Positions 37,515-50,520 are shown, counted from the first letter of the stretch. The stretch: 64,000 bases of DNA from Ciborinia camelliae (GCA_025890175.1 JANPYM010000002.1:1373425-1437424), one strand, 5' to 3'. Notes: generated from the letters alone by a model not told the origin. Numbers and translations are program-made.

Positions 37515-37952
37515 TCCCTCATTTTATTTATTACTTTAACAGTTCACAATGTTCACAATCATGATTGCATGATATACCTACTGTGTTTGTATCAACCAAC
37601 CTTTGAAGCTGGAGGTTAAAGCTCGGTAACCTCAGGGCAGTCCTTCAGGGATGGATTTCGGTGAGCAAAGTGGGAGAACCTTACACCGAAATTATTGGTT
37701 TGCAAAATGGTTCGCATTTTGTTGCCTTACTGACCGTCCAGCTGTACCTATGTATCTTTTAGCCGCATTCCATGATCATATTATATATGTTGAGGTGTAT
37801 CTGCTTCGGATGTAAAATGAATTATGATTATATTCAAAGACATTTGTTTTCTTACATTGGTCTTAAATCATTCAATTGCCGGTAATCAATTGATATTTAT
37901 TGACATTGATTGATATTTATTCATATTTATTGATTTTCAGAATCGATGTGTT

Positions 37953-38019
37953 GAAGCCGAAGCCGAAGCCGAAGCCGAAGCATATAACGATAACGATAAC
38001 GATTGCGATTGCGATTGTG
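37953..38019. repeat. GAAGCC hexamer array followed by AACGAT / GCGATT hexamers
   Basis: About four and a half GAAGCC units run 37953-37980. AACGAT and GCGATT units follow to about 38019. They lie 150-210 bp upstream of the EST1-type gene, within its presumed promoter or 5' leader. Confidence 0.85.
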
Positions 38020-38166
38020 TCCAGTCGAGAATAATCTATTGGCCGTACCAGAGGAACATCCCCGGCCACCAATCCATACCTAGATATTTGTCACCCAAAG
38101 CCTGAGGATTTAGGTTTAGCTGCATGTACAGGTTAATCCAAACTCAAACTCCGAATCCAGCCCGGT

Positions 38167-40916
38167 ATGTCAAAAGCCCCCAAGATGATGTCACGACAAC
38201 AGCAATCCAGACATGGCACTGACAAGATCTCAGAAATGAACAGAACGAAAGCAGATGTAAGCGACCTATGGATACAGCATCAGCGCCGAAATACGAAGAC
38301 AACTCAATCTTGGGCGTGCATTTATTGCCCAGAGCGCAAGATATGCCTTACAGAAATCGACTTGTGGAACCATGCAGAAAAGGACCATCGGGATAGAATT
38401 CCATCGGACCAAGATGAACTGAAGCGATTTCGAAAATCATATGAGAGTGACAGTGCTCTGAAAAGGTCAGCATCTTTCTCTGTGGGTAGCAAGGCATGCA
38501 AGGCTGTGTGTACCTTGGGAGGAAAAGTAATACTGACTCAAAGTTACAAAGACCGATAAAAGATGACTCTCAACCGCGAAAACAGTCACATAATGGGGCT
38601 ACCATGGCTCAAGCAGACACCCCACCCTCATACTTACAATCTAAGAGACCCCTCAACTCTCCCCAACCTACAAGATCACTTTCCGGCCTTCAAGCATTAA
38701 ATCTAGGACCAAACGAAGATAATACGATGGAGAATGAAGATGTGACAACAGACCAGCCGCGCAAGAGAGCGGCAGTCGGTGATGGTATATCAGCAGGCTC
38801 AGCATCACCATTTCGTGAAGCTTCAGAGTCACCCCCACCAAGAAGGTCTGCAGCTAGACCTACTTCTGGACCATTTTCGACATCAGATACAGAAACTCGA
38901 CGACAGGCCACAAAGGGACAACTCTGGACCCCTGATCAAGACTCTCCATTGACAAGATCATCCTTTGATCCCTCTAACATTGCTTCTATTCAAGCGTCAA
39001 AGTCTCGAGCTCAATCATTCAAACCAGCCAATCGAAGACCCATGAAAACATCTTCAGGTCAAACTTCATCCCGACCAGCAACTCAGCAGCAGCACCACCA
39101 CCATCATCATCATCATGATCAGGCTAATACCCCATCTGCAATCTTACCCAATAGGACACCCTCGGAAACTGATTCAAGATCTCAAAGTCAAGAGTACAGC
39201 ATTATTCTTCAGCCAGAGACAAGACCTATCTCTCAAGAGCAACTCGTAGCAGAGGTTAAAGGGATATATGCCGGCCTTGTAATGGTTGAAGCTAAGTGTA
39301 TCGAGGTTGACAATAAGCAAGCTACACTTGCGCAAGGTGATCCTCCCACACAACCAAGGCTTAATAATGAGCAATGGCAAGCTCTCATCGCTTTGCATCG
39401 TACTCTACTCCACGAACACCACGACTTCTTTCTAGCCTCTCAGCATCCATCTGCTAGTCCTGCTCTACGCCGCTTAGCATCAAAATATGCCATGCCTGCT
39501 AGAATGTGGCGACATGGTATTCATTCCTTTCTGGAACTCCTCAGACACCGGCTACCTGCTTCACTTGATCACATGCTTGCATTTATATACTTGGCATATT
39601 CGATGATGGCCTTGTTATACGAGACCGTACCAGCTTTCGAAGATACTTGGATTGAATGCTTGGGTGATTTAGGGCGATACAGGATGGCCATTGAAGATGA
39701 CGATATCAAAGACAGAGAAGTTTGGACCGGTGTCGCACGCCATTGGTACTCAAAAGCTTCCGATAAAGCCCCCACGACTGGTAGGCTCTATCATCACCTT
39801 GCTATTTTAGCACGACCAAATGCTCTCCAGCAATTGTATTACTATTCAAAATCGTTGTGTGTTGCAGTTCCCTTCGCATCTGCACGAGAATCGATACTTA
39901 CACTCTTTGATCCTGTCCTTAATGCTGAGAATGGGCAAGGTCAGTATCGATTGCCACCTTTGGATACCGCATTTATCCGAGCACACGGGCATTTATTCAC
40001 AAACAGAACCATGGAGAGGTTTGGGCCTGCAGTACAAGAGTTCCTTGGACTACTTGACAGTCAAATTGGCCGAGTAACGAAAAAGTTTATGGAGCAAGGC
40101 TGTCATATTGCCATATCCAATAATGTTGCCATGCTTGGATTTGCGTCTAATGAGAATCCCCTTATGAAAGCTATGGCGTTTTCCTCGGAAGACAAGGAAG
40201 CTGACGTTGATATGGATGAATCTCAGGATGAATCTTCACCCTTCATGATAGCATTCAAACACGCACAGAACCTCAGTAATTCTGCATTGGAGATCGTATT
40301 ACAAAGAATAGGCGATCCAAATGTTCTCCCCTTCACTCATGTCTCTCTTGTTTTCATGTTTCGAATGTCTCATTTTTCAGGCGCGATGGATATTTTGGCA
40401 CCGGCGTTCCCATGGCAATCTCTGGCTATTATGCTCAATACGTTACTTAAGTCATACAAGTCTCTCAGCCGCATTGAAGATAATAAGTTCCCACTACCAG
40501 AGAAAGATGACATCCGCCCCTTTCCCGAAGATTTTGGAATGCGCGGTTTATTATGGGCAGAGAAATACTTTCCTGAAAGATGGTTTCTTAACGAGAAAAC
40601 TGACGAAGAAGAGAAATATCACGAGCTTCCATCCATGCTCGAGCAACGCAAAGAACGCATCTTATGGCTAGCTTGTCGTATTGCTGATGCCGGTCCATGG
40701 ATCAACTTTGATAGTTCCAAGCCTGAGTTTTTTGTTGAGAGTAATGATGCAGACATGGAGTTCTTGAAGTCCCGGTCCTTGACTTTTGCTTCAGCGACTA
40801 CTACTGGCGCTCTTGCTAAAGCAGAATCTTGGTCAACCGTAGAAACCTATCCTGATGCTGGAGAAGACATGTCATCCATCACGATGACTGCAGCAGATAC
40901 ACCCCCTCATCAATGA
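38167..40916 (+). CDS. C2H2 finger plus EST1-type DNA/RNA-binding domain protein
   Basis: Two exons, 38167-38465 and 38552-40916, encode 887 residues. The 86-bp intron has a CTGAC branch site, and the acceptor at 38550-38551 keeps the Arg codon and frame. An N-terminal finger (C51, C54, H69, H74 in CIYC...WNHAEKDH) is followed by about 200 disordered residues with a poly-His run. The EST1/SMG-type domain then begins around EQLVAEVKGIYAGLVMVEAKC. It includes LNNEQWQALIALHRTLLHEH and the hallmark GRLYHHLAILARPNALQQLYYYSKSLCV...ARESILTLFDP. Est1/Smg5-7 relatives act in telomerase recruitment or nonsense-mediated decay. Filamentous fungi carry several divergent relatives with unassigned roles. 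Family membership is clear; a telomere role is not implied. Confidence 0.83.
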
Positions 40917-41426
40917 GCAATCAAAGCAAACCATTTGCTTGAGAATACTTTCAAATTTTAAACATCTTTAATGCTGGGAAAACGATTTAAGTATGATAAA
41001 AGAAACCATATCAAATTGATGGTATGTGCCACAGCAACCTTGAAATAGCATTGAACCTGATGTAATGTGTAGATTTCATCGCGGCAAGTCATTCAACAGG
41101 CTTCGTGAAACATAGAAAACTTCCAGTGGCTGCAAAGTCCATTGCCTTTTTTCATGTCTTCTATGAACGATGGTGGCGGTACAAACGTTTATCTAGACAG
41201 CCAAATAACATGTGGTCTTTCTTTCAGTGGCAGGATGGGAAACTTGTTTTCATCTATGGTCGCAATTTTGAAGCATGTTGGCATGGTCAAATTGCTCTTA
41301 TGAGCATACCTTATGAACTTTATCATACGTTGTTTTCTTTTCTTTTCCAATTCTTTTGACGTTCGAGGCAGGATTTTCTTATTTCAGTTGTAATGCAGTC
41401 ATGAGAATCACGATTGATGAAGTTCG

Positions 41427-41460
41427 CAAAACATGCCACGTACACACGTGGCATGTTTTG
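41427..41460. repeat. perfect 15-bp hairpin with 4-nt loop
   Basis: CAAAACATGCCACGT, loop ACAC, then ACGTGGCATGTTTTG. The arms are perfectly complementary. The element lies about 510 bp past the stop of the EST1-type gene, outside any gene I can support. Confidence 0.9.
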
Positions 41461-44009
41461 ATTATTGGTTTTGGCACTTGATAAAAAGCGATTTTGAGTG
41501 AGTTGATGTGGATGAATTGTGTGTGCTCTATGAAGATTGCTTTGCTGATCTATCCAGCAAACAATTTCATATAGTATGGATCGAAGAAAGGCTTTTCTTA
41601 CGTATCAATTCCTAGAGAACAATGCATGTATGCCCATAGCGACGCTGCCTTGAGACAATCTGCCCCGAATCACGGGATCCCAACGCGAATCTAGACCGAA
41701 GCACGAGGCAAAAGGACTCGGCATCCGGTACATTCGGCTGGATTATCGGAGTCGGTTAAATGCTGCTTAGCCGAGTGTTGCTCATTCTCGCCCCAAGAGT
41801 CATGTTGCATAATATGGCTGAATCTAGAGCTGGAGAGTTGGGCCACATCAGTCTCAACCAAAACTTCTTATAAGTGTGGTAAGAAGGTGGTGGTGCAGCT
41901 TAGCGCCCCTTTTTCATGGTTTATCGAGGTTTTATTCTTTTACGGGCTGATGACGACGTGGACTCAAGATAATGCACCGTCTATTGGTCTTCAATTATTC
42001 GGGCGCACATACACAGGCAAATAGCTTGATAGCCTAAGCGGCTCATTCTATATGATGGAAACAATGGTTCAAGTATATATTTGAGTCTACCTCCGATTCT
42101 TTACTTATAATTGTGGCCGGTATGATGCCGACACGTCTGGCCGATTGGAGATATCTTTGAGGGCTAATGATTTAAGGCGACTCTCGAGGCACTTTGTTGC
42201 TACACAGAATATCTCTCGTCATTACCCGCTACGGCTGCGATTCACAGGAGTTTTTGGCAAGAATAAGCAGGAGGAAGCCTCGATTGGAGTTCCGTCGACC
42301 GGAGTTATGGGCATATATTCGTATGACGTTGGAAGTAGGATTTCAATGCGTTGTGGTTACAAATTTTATCGTCAGTTTCATTCCTCCAGCCTTATCGGGC
42401 TTGTTTTCAAACACTCATACGCTGCCATGCATACCGAGAGCTTACTTTTGCAGATTTGAGCCTCATCATTGCAGGAGTATACATCATTGATGAGTTGAAA
42501 GGTTCTCTAGAATTTTATTCCTTACCATCAAGAGAGAGACCCGACTAGAAAGGTCAATGTCACATATGGCGATGGAAGAACTTCTGCACTTTCCAACGAG
42601 ACTTCGATGCGCTTCATTGCTTCCAAAAGACCTCGGCCAACCTTATTCATTTCCAGGATGCTATGCTTACTTAGGGATTCAGCCTTATCGCGTCAGTTAT
42701 AACACTGTCAATAAACGTTGTTGATTATGAAAGCAAACGAGCGATAATCTGACACGCATCCTTGGGATGAAATCTTTGTAAGAATCGCTTTTGCAAGGAT
42801 GTGAGCACGAGGCTGGGCCTCGTCTATTACATTCCTCTCGAGAAGAGCGAGAAGAGGCAGAAATAGGTAGCTTATCATCCAACAATCCTTTATTGTGCCT
42901 TCGGTATACTGAGAGTCGGTGACGAAAATTTCACCCTACTCGGTCTTCCTAGATTGAAGTTCAATCTTGCAATCGCGATAAGGCAGTATGGTCTAGATTA
43001 GAGGCTGGACCATCGCTAAGAGGGCCTCATAATCATCTCAAGGCTGGATTTCCCCACTGCGTGGCTTTCTTTCGTCGATTGGTGTGGGAGATGCGGGGTA
43101 ACGCTGGAGAAGGTGATATCAATGCAAGGGTCAAGTGATCGCTGCTGTGTGTAAGAAAAGGCTACGAGGCTGACCCAGAGTTATCATGAATGATCCGTCG
43201 ACCGAGATATTCTCTGTGTCAAGTTTTCGAGATATCTTTTTAGTCTATATCCATCTCCATTTACGTCAAACAAAACAACATCGTGAAGTCTCGTGTCATA
43301 CCGCAGTGAAGGCGTTTACAAGTAGCCTGAGCGCTTCAATCACGCCACGAGTCTACCGCGTGCATCAATGTTACTCAAGGGTATTGACCCGTTAAGACTG
43401 TTGCTTATCGATCCACAAATGCAACAAATAAGTCATTTCTTGAAGCTGCAGCTGCAGCATCCTACACTGAAATGTTTTTGGGGTTTTCAGCTTCACTTCC
43501 GGATATCGGACTTGAAATAACAATGCCGCATATGCAGGGACTTTCTGCGGGAAGAACTACTCCGTCGTACGGTCGGTTAAATTTTTGCAAGGCTATTAGT
43601 GGTTAGCGAGGCAACCAAGGTAGACATCCTGGTTTGTGAAGTGCATGCCCAGGTGGGGGTCAGAATAGAAAAACCCTCGCCACCCTCGGTGAACATTACC
43701 CATTGTATCACAACTATGAAATTTCCCAAGCATTATTAAGTCGGACAGACATGAGGGGTAGATGGGGGTACATTCCGTGGCTCCGAGTCCGGAAGCTCGG
43801 AGATGATGATCTTAGAAGGAATGATTGTAAATCAATGATGCATAGATTACAATATATATTTGTTCTCCTCAACAATGATCGCCGACGCGGGTGAGAAAAT
43901 TTGCCTTGCTGATATTTGCACTGTTGCTGGGCGAGAGTAAATGCACATGTGCATGTAATCATGGAATTCTCCGTCTTTCCTCTGCCGGGGTGTTAAATGA
44001 CTTCGAAGA

Positions 44010-44043
44010 GATGGAATAGAGAATGGAATAGAGAATGGAATTG
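44010..44043. repeat. 12-bp tandem repeat (GGAATAGAGAAT)
   Basis: Nearly three head-to-tail copies of a 12-bp unit, the last ending in GGAATTGG. Confidence 0.85.
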
Positions 44044-44642
44044 GCATGATTTTTGAACTCTTGTGTTGATTAGTAAGGCTAGCGCAACCCTCCTCGTACG
44101 CCATGGCTTTTGATGATGGGGAAAGTCTTCAGTTGGTGGTGTATATCTATCTGTATATCCAGACTTGCAACGACGACTCAATAGACACTTCGGTTTGAGC
44201 TATTATGCCTCCTCATCTACTAGCAAAATGACGTGCTTGAGTAACACGTTAATCGGGTCAGGTGTCGATCGTGATAATTTGCGCAGGTGGCACCATGTCT
44301 CAGAATTTCAGCTCTGAAGATCATCGTGGCACTATTAATTAACAGAAATCGCACAATTTCTTTCCTTTCTGATGGTGTCAAAACCTCTCACAAAATGGTG
44401 CACTACTCTCAATGTAGTGTATGCGAGCGAGCCAAGCTCAGCTCGTTACCCATTTTCAATATATTGGTGAACATATTGGTGAACGCCTGCATTTTCTTTT
44501 GTATCTGGATGATTCGTAGTACAGTATGTTAAATCGTGTCTAGAGATAACAGTAAACATCTTGATTCCAAAAATTATGATTATTCGAGTTCTGGATTTCA
44601 CGATATTCTTTGACTTGACTTTAGTCTAGGGATCGAGACACG

Positions 44643-47600
44643 ATGACATTTTCATTCCTTACTCATCGCTCGAAATTCAAGTCGTCAATTCCACAAAATG
44701 AAACAGATAGATATCTTGCCCCGAATGAAAGCTCATCTCACGATAATGAAAAGCCTCTCCCCGCCAAACCCCGCACCCCAGATCCCCCTATCTTTCCCTC
44801 GCCTCGCCCCTCGCTCGATCCTAACCTCCCTATCCCCTTCCCCATCCAATCCCTCCCCTCTCTCCCTGATGTCGAAAAAACATCGAACCCTTCAAGTTCC
44901 ACCAATACCCCCTCGTTGAATTCACCCTATCCACAAGTACGTGCTGCTGTGCGCAACACAGGTAGGCTTATTCATGCTCGAGCTTGAGGGTCGTATTGAC
45001 GCAACACTAAAGTATCATAATAGATGACCCATCACTTCCGTGCAATACGATTCGCGCTTGGTGTATAGGGTTGGCGCTCACGACGGTGGGGGCGGGGATT
45101 AACTGCTTGTTTAGTTTGCGGAGTCCGAGTATTGCCGTTACTACCGTTGTGAGTTTTTCCCTTTGAGGGGCTGGGAGATGTCGGGTTTTTGTGCGCGGAG
45201 AACCTTGTTTGTATTGTATTGGATTGGGAGTTTGGATTCCTATGAATGTCTTAATGTAAACACTAATGCGAGTTATGTATATTCCAGTGTGTCCAACTAA
45301 TCGCCTGGCCACTAGGCAAAGGCTGGGATCTACTAATCCCCGATTGGAGCTGGGAAACGCGAATCCCGTTTTGCGGTTCTGGAAAATGGAAAATACGGTT
45401 AAAGGATGGGGATTGGAATATGAAGGAACATGCTATTGTGGTTGTGATGGCTAATGCGGGGTATGCTGGTGCGTCTATATATGCTACTGATATACTCATC
45501 TCGCAAGAGGTTTTTTATGGGCAGAAATTCGGGTATGGTATTTCATTTCTCAGGGGTTTGTTTTATGGCTTTGGTTGTTTGTGTTGGGGGGATGAAACGA
45601 AGTTCGAGAGTAATTTGATGTGAGTGGGTACTGATGGGCTGGGAAAATATAGATGGGCATTCCAACTCCTCTTCGCGGTTACGAATCAAATGCTTGGGTT
45701 TGGGTTGGCGGGGATTTGTCGGAGGTGGTTGGTTTGGCCTGCGGCGATGATTTGGCCGAGTGATTTGGTTAATTGCGCGCTGATGTATGCGTAAGTTGCC
45801 TCTTTCCTCTTTGCGCTTGAGATGGGGGAGGTGAAGTAAAGGGAAGAGAGAAATTCCCCGATAAAAGAAATGGGTGTCAGGGGCTTGATTGCTGATCTTT
45901 ACTCTCGGATATGGGGCGTAGTCTACATGATCATAGTCCTTCCGATCCAGCGGAGACAAATGGTTGGAGTATTTCGAAATATAGATGGTTTATGTATATC
46001 ATGAGTGGTATGATTCTTCTTTCCCTCCTGTTTCATTATCCACCCTTGCATTTTCTCCCTTTTGAGTTAAATTGGTAATGGTAATTACTAAGACCATCTC
46101 CGAACTATATACTTAATCAACCAGATATTAATTTCATTCCTCTAGGTTCATTCATATGGTATTTCTTCCCCGGTTGGATCTTCCAAGGCCTTTCATACTT
46201 CACATTTGCATGCTGGATCGCACCGCAAAATCCCGTTGTGAATCAACTTTTTGGTGGTGTCACGGGTCTGGGATTAATTCCAATCACGTTTGATTGGACT
46301 GTTGTCACTGGATATCTGTATTCTCCCCTAATACCGTGAGTAGATTTCTTCTCTTTCCCATGGTCGAAGAAAAGACACATAGCATTACTGAAACCACCTC
46401 ATAAATGAACTCACTTGGACTATGACTTATGTGTATTCTAGTCCTTGGTATGCCATCGCAAACACCCTGATCGGACTATTTATCTTCGTCATCATCAGCT
46501 CGCTGGGTGTGCATTACACGGGGACTTGGTACGCGGACTATCTTCCCATGAATGATGGACATAGCTATGATAATACAGGCAAACCATATAACGTCAGTAG
46601 GATCCTAAATGCAAATCTTGAGTTTAGTGAGGAGTTGTATAGGAAATATTCACCGGTTTTTTTATCTACGAATTTTGCTTTGAATTATGGTGAGGTCCTC
46701 TTTCTTGAAACTTTTGTGGAAATTTGGTGGAAATTTGGATAGAGACGCTGATTGAAATCTGTCGTTTCAGGATTTTGCTTCGCGGCTATCAGTAGTGTTA
46801 TTGTTCATACGATTTTGTGAGTTCTTGAAGTCGAGTTTATGAGATGATATGAGATGAGATGAGATGTGGTGTGAGCCTTGGAATGAATAGTAATTGAGTC
46901 CATGGTAGATATGAAAGCAAAACGATCTGGAGACAATGGAAACAAGCACGGAATCAAGAAGATGATATTCATATGAAACTCATGAAGAAGTATAAGGATG
47001 CACCAGATTGGTATTTTCGCCCCTGTCTTGATCGCTCTGTTCCCCATCTTCCTATAATATTTCACCGCCGAATACTACTACTAATAATATATAATAGGTG
47101 GTACATAACCCTCGGGCTCGTCATGCTCGCACTCTCCTTCGTCGTCATCCTCGTCTGGGACACCCATTTGACATGGTGGGCTTTTATCGTTTGTATTGCT
47201 ATTCCCCTCATTTGGACAGTACCTATCGGTATCATATTCGCCACAACCAATATCCAAATCGGACTAAATGTCTTTACGGAGTTTGTGATTGGATATATGT
47301 TGCCTGGGCGCCCAGTTGCTATGATGTTATTCAAAGCTTATGGTTAGTTGTTTTCTTCTCATTTTTCTGTGAATTGCAAGATGTATGGCATCTATAATTG
47401 TTGTATTGGCTAATTATGATATAGGCTACATAACAATGACGCAAGCCCAATTCTTCCTGCAAGATTTAAAGCTGGGTCACTACCTGAAAGTCCCTCCCAG
47501 AACAATGTTCGTCGCACAATGTGTAGCTGCTTTCTGGTCATCCGTTGTGCAAATCGCCGTAATGAACTGGGCACTTTCCCATATTCCCGAGTTAGTCCTG

Positions 47601-48424
47601 CCTTCCAAACCATCGGATACTCTCCCCCCCTTTTCTAAACCCAAAAAGTTCGAAAAACTAACAGAACCAACCTAGAATCTGCACCCCCTCTCAGCCCAAT
47701 TCCTACACATGTCCGGGCCCCTCAATGTTCTTCACTACCACAATAATCTGGGGAGTCATCGGCCCCTCCCGCATCTTTTCATCCCCTGAATCATACTATC
47801 AACCCCTTCTTTATTATTTTCTCCTTGGCGCTCTTCTGCCCATCCTAACTTACATCCTAACTCGAGCGTACCCTCGTTCTTCTTTCAAATACCTAATCGT
47901 GCCCGTTATGTTTGGAGGTTTGCAGATTCTACCTCCTGCTACCGGTTATGATTTTTTGTGTTGGGGACTTGTGGGATTTATCTTTCAGTATTGGATTAGG
48001 AGGAAGTGGAGGGGATGGTGGGAGGGTTATGTATGTTTTTCTGTTCTCGTTATTACGTTTTTGGGGAGACGGGGTATGTTGAATAGTGAGTGGTTGTGCT
48101 GTAAACACTAACTGACTCTCGATGTGTAGAACTACGTGACTTCCGCCGCTCTAGACACCGGTCTGATTCTCTGCACTCTCCTCATATTCTTTACATTGGA
48201 ACTCACTAATGCTAAACCTCCTCAAGTAAGCGTCCACTCCATCCATCACATTTCTCGAATACATTGGTATCCCTAATTCTTCATATTATCCAAAGCATTC
48301 ATATACTAATAAAATCAAGTGGTTCGGAAACATAGATGTATTCGAGACAATGGATCAAACTGGCACCGCAGTCCGAAAGATACTTCCTGAAGGAGAAACT
48401 TTTGGGCCAAAGACTTGGACATAA
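44643..48424 (+). CDS. OPT-family oligopeptide transporter
   Basis: Fourteen exons encode 821 residues: 44643-44961, 45024-45148, 45288-45532, 45653-45790, 45922-46007, 46146-46335, 46442-46689, 46771-46816, 46909-47010, 47098-47342, 47425-47590, 47676-48030, 48130-48225 and 48320-48424. All junctions are GT-AG and every phase closes. OPT hallmarks include NTDDPSLPCNTIRAW before the first membrane segment, ALHDHSPSDPAETNGWSIS, RYSPVFLSTNFALNYG-like sequence (EELYRKYSPVFLSTNFALNYG region), MKKYKDAPDWWY, and GYITMTQAQFFLQDLKLGHY. Many hydrophobic segments alternate with short loops, as expected for a 12-16 TM proton-coupled importer of small peptides at the plasma membrane. The about 100-residue N terminus is Pro/Ser-rich and cytosolic by family precedent. 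The protein ends EGETFGPKTWT. The substrate cannot be read from sequence. An upstream exon is not excluded but not needed. Confidence 0.93.
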
Positions 48425-50417
48425 TATGTATGTAATAATAAGGCAGGGAGATTTTGATATGGATAAAGGTAAGGCAGGTACAAGTAAAGAAGAGAGTGAC
48501 TTGCCATTTGTACCATGTTCTTTATATATGCAAAAGCCACAAATTCCCATCCTAATTTTCTTTTTCTTGAAAACTTTGTTGTAAGATTACCTCCCACTCC
48601 TCAGGTCCGTCACTCCTTTTACACTGTGGAACAAAGGTTAGGGGAGATTATCTGATTATCTGATTTTCCGACAATCATCAAAATCACAGAAAATAAGTGT
48701 TCTGGATGTTGGTTGGTTGATCTGTTTCCGGAGTTCTGCCGAAGATTTGGCAGGATATTTGTGGTTTTGTCTAGGTATTGTGTGTACCTGAAGAGAGGCT
48801 TAAGGTTGTTTGGGGGGGTGATGGTACCTGGGGAGGCTAACCTTTGGGTCAATATCGTCTGTCATTGCTTTGGCATCTGTATCCTTTCAACACACTCTGT
48901 ATCTTCCTTTTTGTATTCTGAGATCTCTACTCATATGCATTAGCAATCACCAATTCTCGATTCTTGTCATAGACTAAGTGATATCCCAAGGGATATCCCT
49001 AAATTGTATAACTGCCATTATCATCTTTGCTTTTCGAAGATGTTCTTGTCCCTGCTGCTCCTTGGTTTGCCAGCATTTTGGATTATGGCACACAGATTCT
49101 TTCTCACCGATTTGATCGCTTGGTTTTTCTTTCGAGGTTTCGGTTGGGATTAAATTGAGTATCTTCTTTGCCTTTATAATTCTGCAAACGCTAGACCACC
49201 TGCAGTATCTTCTCTTCTATTATGGTGCACCTCGGAAAATGCGGCAACGGATGATTAACAGCTTACTAATTGTTTCTGATCGCGACCTGAATATAAGACC
49301 GGGTGAAAGTTCGCAAGACTGTAAGATTGTTCTCATTTGACAGTGGCCACTTTTTGGTGTGATAAAATGGTGCCGCTTATGGATGGAGTGCATTCAAGAT
49401 GTCACAAGTTACTTACATCTACCTCGTCGCAATTCATACAAGCACCCTCAGATACCTCTCAACATTTCAACGCTGTATAACTGAGGAGACCCAAAAGGCA
49501 ATGAATATGCGTGAGAACTTTCACTCAGTTGAGTGGGTATTATTTTGGATAGGTCTGGTGTTGGGGGTGGGGGTGGTGCTTTTCTTGCCGAGCTCGCTAA
49601 CTAACCGATATCAAGGGGTTGAAAACAATGAATTGACAAATTAAGGACAACAGATTTTCAGTAGCTATATTGTTAATTATGCTGTAAGAAACTCAGTAAA
49701 TGAAATTGTTTGTTCTCCAATAGCAGTGGGATACAACCAACCTAGTATGATTTGCAGTTTTCTACGAAAATACTTATTAGATCTAGAACTGCCCAACTGC
49801 CTTTCTCATCACAAGCCGTGCTAAATTCCTCTACCCATTACTAAATTATTAAAGGATTTGGCATAATTCCACACAAACCTTTCAAGTTACCATTCCATGC
49901 CACTATATGGATGAAGGACCCACAATGTGCCAACGACCACCAACCAAAGAAAATGTAAACAGAGGCAGCCCCTTTATTCCCTCTCAAAAGCCCCTCTAAC
50001 GTCGCTCCTTCCAGCCCCACCATATAACACAATCTTGAGGTCCCACTTCTCTAAAGATTCCTCAGGTCTTCATCTATTCCGCATAATTATTAAAAAAAGC
50101 AAGTTCCATAAGGGAAAAAAAACGAACCAATTACCTTATTCTACCCCTGGGAAAGCAAAAGTCTAAAAAAAAATACATCGACAATTCGTTATATACATGC
50201 ATGCTGAGGCAGCATGCATGTACATACCGAATTGTGTATTGTGATCAGGTCTAATCGAATATTTATGTCTTTGAACCTTGGCGGCTGCAGGGGATATTTT
50301 ACTAGACATCAACTAAAAGGTTTCAATACGGGAAGTCAATACGTGGAATTTGCATATTATAATATTCGGAACAAAATTCAATGCCGATACATGGTTAAAC
50401 TATGAAATCGAAAAAAT
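48425..50417. other. spacer downstream of the OPT gene
   Basis: No supported gene. A short plus-strand ORF at 49399-49644 ends in one hydrophobic segment (VEWVLFWIGLVLGVGVVLFLP). Another at 48713-48943 is partly hydrophobic. They could be remnants of a membrane-protein gene, but I recognise no family. A strong hairpin lies at 50181-50235. Confidence 0.5.
50181..50235. repeat. two-step hairpin, 13-bp inner and 8-bp outer stem
   Basis: Outer arms ACAATTCG (50181-50188) and CGAATTGT (50228-50235) enclose a 5-nt mismatch bulge on each side. Inner arms TACATGCATGCTG (50194-50206) and CAGCATGCATGTA (50210-50222) follow, with loop AGG. Both stems are perfect. It lies upstream of the candidate gene at 50535. 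Confidence 0.9.
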
Positions 50418-50520
50418 TCTTTCCCCTTTCTTCTATTCCTCTCATCTACTGAGGAGTCTTCTCTCCTTCCCTCACTCCTCCTCCTCTCCCAATCACCCTC
50501 ATCCTCTCAATATCTCCATA
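50418..50520 (+). promoter_or_regulatory. pyrimidine-rich tract upstream of a candidate gene
   Basis: A CT-rich stretch of about 100 bp on the plus strand ends 15 bp before the ATG at 50535. CT-rich tracts immediately upstream of starts are common in ascomycete promoters. This is contextual evidence only. Confidence 0.4.

Larger units (their letters stand above)
24861..38166. other. 13-kb gene-poor region
   Basis: Only short, mutually unrelated ORFs (at most about 120 codons) occur on either strand. None shows a family motif, and I could not assemble an exon chain. Small inverted repeats (29752-29775, 29888-29906), a 9-bp minisatellite (37422-37514) and hexamer repeats (37953-38019) are present. 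The stretch between two relics and ordinary genes looks like decayed or repeat-derived DNA, but I could not recognise a transposase or reverse transcriptase remnant. Confidence 0.5.
40917..44642. other. 3.7-kb gene-poor spacer upstream of the OPT gene
   Basis: No supported gene. The first few hundred bases are the likely 3' UTR of the EST1-type gene. A 15-bp perfect hairpin lies at 41427-41460 and a 12-bp tandem repeat at 44010-44043. The last several hundred bases are the presumed promoter of the transporter. Confidence 0.55.

Noticed and set aside
37307..37522. Minus-strand ORF with repeated Gly-Leu-Ile units
   Set aside because: It is the translation of a 9-bp minisatellite, not a protein family.
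38466..38551. Alternative splice acceptor at AAAG (38543) for the EST1-type gene
   Set aside because: It is nearer the CTGAC branch site but puts exon 2 out of frame. The acceptor at 38550-38551 keeps the frame.
42145..42490. Overlapping ORFs, one with a hydrophobic segment (WAYIRMTLEVGFQCVVVTNFI)
   Set aside because: It looks like a possible membrane-protein remnant, but I could not name a family and the flanking frames do not continue it.
49399..49644. 81-codon ORF with one membrane segment, considered as an RTA1-like transporter remnant
   Set aside because: The residues around the hydrophobic segment resemble RTA1 only loosely, and the other nearby fragments are not in RTA1 order.
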